DNA of 64,000 nucleotides. Origin: Linnemannia schmuckeri. Lineage: Eukaryota > Mortierellomycota > Mortierellomycetes > Mortierellales > Mortierellaceae. Shown piece by piece: positions 58,601 to 64,000 of the stretch; within the stretch, counting starts at the first letter, position 1, and each line of letters begins with the position of its first letter. The translations under genes and the position numbers were made by a program. Where the stretch lies: the NCBI GenBank assembly GCA_029449235.1, contig JANATG010000008.1, positions 186,001-250,000 of the forward strand. Reading direction: 5' to 3'. Under the pieces are notes generated by a model, which saw nothing but the letters and a program-made list of their open reading frames with translations, did not search any database and was not told the DNA's origin.

Positions 58601-59101
58601 TCGACAGAGATTCGTTTTGTCAAAGTACCTTCTCTAGCAGAATCGGCCAAGAATTGAAAAGTGTTTGAGACCTGATCCCAGCTTCCTTGATCGTTTCCGT
58701 CCTGTTCAAATTTTGCCAACGCTGTCTCCAGTCGATCGACTACTCCTGGAAGATGGGTCTCTACCGCTGATGGGTCTATTATAATGGTCATGGAAGGAGA
58801 AGTTACAAGGGATAAGAAACCATGGTAAAAGAGCCACGCGGATCTAAATTTCAACTTATCCAGAGATAAAAAGAAAGAGAGAGAGGGGGAGGGACACGTT
58901 ACTGGACGAAGACAGCTTGACATCCTGGACCAGGTTGGCGAAACCGGCATCGTCCTGAGGTGTGGGATCTACAAGGTATTCCAATAATAAAAAAATGATG
59001 TCTCCACTGGTCAGTGTTTTTATGACAAAGGATGGGGGATGGACCACATGCATTTCAGTTCCTGAACACGAAAAAGGCGAACCTGTGTTTGACGACATCA
59101 T
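55605..59101 (-). CDS. SmgGDS / RAP1GDS1-like armadillo-repeat protein
   Basis: Eleven minus-strand exons join to 692 residues: 59101-59083, 58968-58903, 58775-58629, 58360-58226, 58097-57969, 57812-57678, 57566-57249, 57117-56989, 56846-56718, 56615-56127 and 55987-55605. Armadillo-type helices are visible throughout, for example DIQALRVLANICVDH, VKTACGALLNTTMACG, LQTCAALCLGNVARS, DDHCVKLVHEYHAVEPLI and HAATGVLRNLALAG. The order and the GNVARSDDHC block match SmgGDS, which chaperones prenylated Rho/Rap GTPases and promotes nucleotide exchange on RhoA (family knowledge). It is probably cytosolic. All ten introns are phase 1. The first intron (59082-58969) is also open in frame, so a 38-residue longer N-terminus is possible. 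Confidence 0.88.
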
Positions 59102-59470
59102 TGAACGTTTTTTTTGTTGTAATAAATGTGAAAATAAAAGATGAGAAAAGAGTTGAAACGAGGGTAGGATAGATGTGTTTTAAGTGAGTGTGCGAGTGAT
59201 GAAAGGTGGACAAAGTTGTTGAAGAAAGGAAAGAAAAGAAAAAGAAAAAGAAAAAGAAAAAGTAAAAGTAAAAAAAAGAAGAGCGTGATGACTTTGGTAC
59301 AGCTCCTTTCTTTAGTATCAGAAAGTTCACACGTTACACTCTTTCTCAAAGACACGACAAAAAAAATGTGACTGACTTTAGCGGATTATTAAAAACCATC
59401 GACACGCGCACATCTTTCACTCGCTTTCCTACTTACTCCTCCACGAAACTCTTTCTCTCTGCTTCACAAT
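59102..59470. promoter_or_regulatory. Divergent promoter region, SmgGDS-like / CoA-binding gene
   Basis: 369 bp between divergent start codons, with an A-rich AAAAAG tandem repeat (about 59232-59270). No gene inside. Confidence 0.5.
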
Positions 59471-60044
59471 ATGGTCTCTCAAGCTGCAACTGCACTCCTC
59501 ATCCGCGAGTTCTTCTCTTCCGCCGAGCAAAAGTTCGCCGTCGTCGGCGCATCCACAAACCGCTCAAAGTTCGGCAACAAAGTCCTCCGCTGGTAAATAC
59601 CACTTCCTTCGCCTTTTGCGCGATCCTGGCCCTTCCATGTCATATTGTCACACTCCCCCTTGTTTTCTTCCTCCCTGCATCCTCTCTAACCTCCCACGCC
59701 CCAACCCTTCCAAAACACCGAAAACAAACAGGTACCAAGAAAACGGATACCCCTCCGTTATCGCAGTCAACCCAAAAGAAACCACCATCGAATCCCTCCC
59801 CTGCGTGCCCACCCTCTCTTCCCTTCCCGGCCAACCGTCCGACTACCATGTATCCATCATTACCCCTCCAACAGTTACCCACTCCGTGTTGGAAGAAGCC
59901 TACAAAAATGGGATCCGTCGTGTCTGGCTTCAACCGGGCGTAGAGTCCGACGCTGCGCTCAAGTTTGCAAAGGAGAAGGGGATCCAGGTGATTGCGGGTG
60001 GGCCTTGTGTTCTTGAGAACGGGATTCCTTCTGCCCAGTTGTAA
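59471..60044 (+). CDS. CoA-binding domain protein (YccU-like, CoA_binding_2)
   Basis: Exons 59471-59592 and 59732-60044 join (phase 2) to 144 residues, the usual length of this small Rossmann-fold family. Features are FAVVGASTNRSKFGNKVLRWY near the N-terminus, with the GAS nucleotide loop and Lys-Gly-Asn region. VIAVNPKE, DYHVSIITPPTVTHSVLEEA and VWLQPGVESDAALKFA follow, then the conserved closing GGPCVL. The family resembles the CoA-binding half of succinyl-CoA synthetase but lacks the ligase part; its biological role is not settled. AATAAA lies at 60085-60090. Confidence 0.92.
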
Positions 60045-60488
60045 AGATTGAGATATGATGAATTTGTGCGTAATGATGTTTGGTAATAAAATGTCGAGTT
60101 AAAGAAGACTGTGGATGCTATAATTAATTGCTCCGCGTACGTTGGGCGGAGGCAGATGTAGAAGCAGCGGAAGAAGCTGGGGCAGAGTTGAGGCTGGGAC
60201 AGACGTCCTTGGTTGTGAACGTCCTCTTGTCACATCATCGAACCACGTACCAGACTCGCCATCCACCCAACCATTTAAAACTCCCAGTACTGAAGACAGG
60301 GCCTGAGAAGCACTTCCTGATAAAGCTGACGCCACTGAGCAAGCAGCAGAAGAGTTTAATTAGCTGAAAAGGAGAGAGCGAGGAATGAAGAAAGTAAGGA
60401 CAAAAGAAGAAAATCCACTTGGACAAATATGGCACCATTTCCATGTAGTTTATGCACAATTTTCGATTTGTTTACTTGCTCAGAGCTT
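60045..60488. other. Convergent 3' region with a weak coding-like minus frame
   Basis: Contains the CoA-binding gene poly(A) signal (60085-60090). A minus-strand frame (60335-60099) reads ASALSGSASQALSSVLGVL and could be a small exon, but has no start, motif or neighbour to support it. Confidence 0.4.
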
Positions 60489-62173
60489 TTAGTTCTCGTC
60501 GCCGTTTGCTTCCTCGTTGTCGTTAGCTTCCTCGTCACCTTCCTCTCCTTCACTTTCCTCCTCATCTTCATCATCCTCGTTTACGGTATACATAGCACTC
60601 AATTCGCGTCGCCTAGACTCTCCAACACGCGCATTCAAGTACCTCACAAACCTCAACGTGCCCTCGTCTCTCAATACCATCGTCAACGTATTGTGCCTTG
60701 GATACAACGTCAACAGGTTAGCCTTATCCGCGACATAATGAGTCGATCCAGCGTTCCAGCTCTCCTCCCACTCATCTCTGCCTTCTCCCAGATGCGGGAA
60801 ACTAAAAACAACATCCAGTCCATTCCTCTCCAGGGCATGATCGTGCAGCAGGGTATAGTCTCCCTTCTTGAACATCCTCATTTCTGTGTTTGCCGACAAG
60901 AAGGTCAGATTCGTCACTTTGGTGAGATAGGCCTCAAACACTTTGGACTTGAACAGTCGCTGGAGTCGTGAGAGCGTCATAGGGATCTGGTCCTGATTCC
61001 GTTGTGAGACCCGACTATACCGACGGACATGTTGTGGTCCCATCACGACATCCCACAGCGCCTTGCCAGTTCCTGCTCCTTCCATAGATCCCATGGCTTC
61101 CAGCTCCTGAACCAGTTGCTCATACACCTCGGGCCGGAGGAACTTTTGAAGTTCAATCGAGCTCTGTTCCAAAAAGACGTTTCCAATGTTGGCCATGGCT
61201 GATTCGCTCAGGTAGTCCGGGTTCAACAGCGACTCCAACGAGATGTCTTGTGCGGATGGTTCCAGCGGTATGAAGGGCATGGTCTTGGAGACCAATTTTG
61301 TCTGCAGGGGTCCGTGGAACCAGCCCGAGATGGAGATTCGGCTCTTGTCCCGGGTCAGAACTTCGGCGACTTGATGGTATGAGACTGAGGAGAGTTCGAA
61401 AAATGCCAGCGTGTTCCTGACAGGGACCAGTGACTGTGTCACCTCAACCGGGTATCCCGTTTCGTCACTAAAGAAAAAATATGATTGGAGCCCAGGCAAT
61501 GTTAGGATCGATCAGGAAGAAACCAAAACGATGTGTTATCAATTGAAAGGAAGCAAGCTCACACCTACCATCTAAAGAGATCGAGGGCGCCTCCGTCGGC
61601 AGCACTCCAGTCTTCATCAACAAGGTAAAGGATAAAGGCGATCCGACGACCTTCCTTTTCGTTCTTGATATCGTCATCGTGGCAGAGCAGATAACAACCC
61701 TCATGATATTGGTTCCCGTTCAGGTCAATAATCGAGGGATCAAGATCAATCCCTGTCAGCGAAGACATCAACGAAAAGAATTTTTGCGAGTAGATTGCAT
61801 TCTTGAAGGCAGCAATATGGGGCTTCCTGGAGAGACGCAGATCTTCAGACTGGAAAAACTCATAGAGATCGTTTGACTTGTGGAAGTATGCCTCTGTCAG
61901 AAGCTCCTCGCGCAACTTTTGGAGATAATCGGTCGATTCGAGAAAGTTGGGTAGACTGGCAGCTGGGTAAGGGGCGTTATAGAGACGGGCATCGCTTTGG
62001 TCGTCCTCAAAGACGAGGCGGTCGCGAAAGGCGGTGTTGAAGGGTTTGGAGAAGGCTGAGTCACTGTAGCGAGGGTTGAAGACTGGGGGTTCGATGGTTG
62101 GCGGTGCTTGGAGACTGAGCTTCGAGCGCTTCAGAGGGACGCTGTTGTGCTGGGCCAACTCGTGTTTTGCCAT
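60489..62173 (-). CDS. TPA1: TPA1/OGFOD1 prolyl 3,4-dihydroxylase
   Basis: Minus-strand exons 62173-61569 and 61467-60489 join (phase 2) to 527 residues. The N-terminal 2-oxoglutarate/Fe(II) domain has the metal-binding HxD at His165/Asp167 (CYLLCHDDDI), then RIAFILYLVDEDW and ADGGALDLF. Exon 2 supplies the distal His (VSYHQVAEVL) and the 2-oxoglutarate-binding Arg (RISISGWFHGPL). The second, non-catalytic double-stranded beta-helix domain (about residues 270-490) includes GDYTLLHDHALERN. The tail is strongly acidic. TPA1 hydroxylates a proline of ribosomal protein uS12 (Rps23) and affects stop-codon reading (family knowledge). Confidence 0.94.
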
Positions 62174-62438
62174 GGTGAGGAATGTAGAGGAAGGGTGAAG
62201 TGGGAGGGTGTGAAGAGAAGGCTCAAAAAGAACAAAAGAACGCCTATACTTCGAGTTAAAAACTAAGAAGCGCAAATTAGATACGTGACTGAGAAAGTGT
62301 AAACATTTGGAAGAAAGCAGTCGCGCGGGATTGTTCCTTTTGGGCCAACTGGAGCAAGGTTTGAGGAAAGTGTGCTCCGTGAACCACGACAATGGCAACC
62401 ACCAACTCTCTCATGGCAACTACCCTCGACTCGCAACC
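62174..62438. promoter_or_regulatory. Compact divergent promoter, TPA1 / valyl-tRNA synthetase
   Basis: Only 265 bp separates the two start codons, so the genes almost certainly share promoter sequence. No clear TATA element. Confidence 0.6.
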
Positions 62439-62454
62439 ATGTGGCGATCATTAG
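62392..62454 (+). promoter_or_regulatory. Upstream ORF overlapping the valyl-tRNA synthetase start
   Basis: An ATG at 62392 opens a 20-codon frame (MATTNSLMATTLDSQPCGDH) ending at TAG 62452-62454. It is out of frame with, and overlaps, the main ATG at 62439. If the transcript starts upstream, this would reduce initiation at the main start. Confidence 0.4.
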
Positions 62455-63974
62455 GAAAACTACACCCACGGAGACCACTCACACCAGGAACTGCCGCCGC
62501 CAGATCCGCATTCCAGTCCTACAGCCGGTCACTCGTCTCAACTAGTGCTACAAGAACAACCATATCTAAACCAAAGCGGACTATTGACAAATATGATCCC
62601 GTAAGGAAATTAAAACGGCCGTTAGTTTTCGTATACATATGTCAATGTTTGGTGTCAGCCTTAACTTCAGCTAATTCTCTCCTTTCAGTCTATTGTAGAA
62701 TCTGGATGGTACGAGTGGTGGGAATCTCAAGGTAAAAAAGCACTTTCTCACTTACGTCCACATTAAATTCAGGCACGAGAAATATTCTAAATATCCATTT
62801 CTCTTCTATATTTAGGCTTCTTCGGTTCAAAAGTGATGTCAGGGTCAGGATCAACAGCCGACAATGGGCCAGGGAACAACGACTCTGCAGCGCGTTTCAC
62901 GATGTTGCTACCACCACCCAACGTCACCGGCTACCTCCACATCGGCCACGCCCTCACTGCCTCGATTCAGGACTCGATTGTTCGGTGGCGTCGCATGCGC
63001 GGGGAGAGTGTCTCCTGGGTGCCTGGAATGGACCACGCTGGAATCAGTACCCAGACCGTTGTTGAGAAGAAGCTGATGCGGGAACGGAAACTGACACGAC
63101 ACGATCTCGGACGTGAGGCCTTCATCAAGGAGATCTGGGATTGGAAAGAGCTCCATGGTGACCGGATCACACGACAATTTCGGCGATTGGGCGCGTCGAT
63201 GGATTGGGAGGAGAGCTTCTTTACGCTGGATGAAGACAGGACCAAGGCTGTCAAGGCGGCGTTTATTCAGCTCTTTGAGGATGGCCTTGTTTATAGAGAT
63301 ACGAGGCTTGTCAACTGGTGCTGTGCCTTGGAGACTGTCATCTCGGATATTGAAGTTGAGCACGAGGATATCGAAGGGCGGACCATGCTGAATGTTCCCG
63401 GTCGCCTGAAAAAGTAAGTCCCATCGTTTGATCCGATTCGCTTCTGTTGATTCAGAGTACTGATATATTGACCACATCAGCGTGCTTCTTCGGCAATTTC
63501 CTTAGGGTTGAGTTTGGTGTGCTGCATGATTTTGCGTACAAGGTGGATGGCGATGAATCACAGGAGCTTGTCGTATCAACAACACGTATTGAAACCATGC
63601 TTGGAGATGAGGCTGTGGCGATCCACCCGGATGACCCTCGCTACAAGCATCTTCACGGTCAATATGTGATCCACCCTATCTCGGGCAAGCGACTCCCTAT
63701 TGTTTGTGATCCCGAACTTGTCGAAATGGAGTTTGGAACCGGTGTCGTCAAGGTACAGGCAATCATGGAGTATATCTGTGATAGCAGACAAGGACGTAGT
63801 ACGTGTGCTGATGCTGAATGTACAAATTATATCACCATGGATCAACCTGATTAGGTCACGCCAGCACACGATCCAAACGACTACGCATGCGGACGGAGAC
63901 ACGGGCTTCCAATTGTCAACATCCTAGACAAGGACGGATCCTTCAACGCGAACTGCGGATCAAAATCATACGAG
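62439..63974 (+). CDS. Valyl-tRNA synthetase, probably mitochondrial, 5' part
   Basis: Exons 62439-62600, 62689-62731, 62816-63413, 63506-63752 and 63855-63974 join in frame; the gene continues past the window through a GTACAA donor. The N-terminus MWRSLGKLHPRRPLTPGTAA is Arg/Ser-rich without acids, like a mitochondrial presequence. Then come YDPSIVESGWYEWWESQGFF and the class I signature PPPNVTGYLHIGHA (HIGH at about residues 110-113). WVPGMDHAGISTQ, NWCCALETVISDIEVEH and the editing-domain VSTTRIETMLGDEAVAIHP with VTPAHDPNDY complete the visible ValRS pattern. It charges tRNA-Val; in yeast one gene serves cytosol and mitochondria. The KMSKS part is outside the window. Confidence 0.93.
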
Positions 63975-64000
63975 GTACAAGCCAGTTAACTTCAACCGTG

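Noticed and set aside
1..64000. tRNA and rRNA genes
   Set aside because: Read by eye for T-loop (GGTTCRA) and acceptor pairing; found none. A tRNA-finder run on both strands would be decisive.

Overview
The window looks like nuclear DNA of a filamentous early-diverging fungus. The genes are spliced, with mostly 60-500 nt GT-AG introns, about 3 kb per gene, many CAA/CAG (poly-Gln) runs, and CT-rich leaders. The protein set (CP2/grainyhead factor, AIG1-type GTPase, SUR7/PalI protein, KRE9/KNH-domain protein, a Fanzor relic) would fit Mortierellomycetes/Mucoromycota. The phylum is an inference from gene content, not a measurement. Exon coordinates below were worked out by hand from splice signals and frame continuity. 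I found no tRNA, rRNA or CRISPR array.

Layout. 1-128: start of a Gln-rich gene running off the left edge (-). 1967-5868: CP2/grainyhead transcription factor (+). 6512-9103: triose-phosphate/nucleotide-sugar transporter (-). 12453-14591: penta-EF-hand protein (+). 14801-15442: WW-domain protein (-). 16830-18336: short-chain dehydrogenase (-). 19282-20707: PRL-type phosphatase (-). 21404-23128: AIG1-type GTPase (+). 23711-26491: F-box protein (+). 26629-29940: KRE9/KNH-domain membrane protein (-). 32587-34778: four-pass membrane protein with a long poly-Gln tail (-).

35.6-41 kb is an accessory island with no intact gene. On the minus strand it holds a broken multi-exon gene (38034 to 35609) whose last two exons encode the zinc ribbon and RuvC-III end of a Fanzor (eukaryotic TnpB-like) protein. 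On the plus strand there is a second decayed gene-like series (about 39261-40760) that I cannot name.

41205-42678: second WW-domain protein, related to the first (+). 43070-44972 and 45586-47552: two unknown genes in tandem, the second multi-pass membrane (-). 48016-49494: aldehyde dehydrogenase (-), divergent from NOP53 at 49945-51710 (+). 53676-55146: SUR7/PalI protein (+). 55605-59101: SmgGDS/RAP1GDS1-like ARM-repeat protein with ten phase-1 introns (-). 59471-60044: CoA-binding protein (+). 60489-62173: TPA1/OGFOD1 prolyl hydroxylase (-), sharing a 265-bp divergent promoter with a probably mitochondrial valyl-tRNA synthetase that starts at 62439 and leaves the window.

Most genes are unrelated housekeeping or signalling genes. 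Themes that recur are Ca2+ and small-GTPase signalling (PEF, SmgGDS, AIG1, PRL), cell-surface/cortex proteins (SUR7/PalI, KRE9/KNH, four-pass proteins) and translation (NOP53, TPA1, ValRS).
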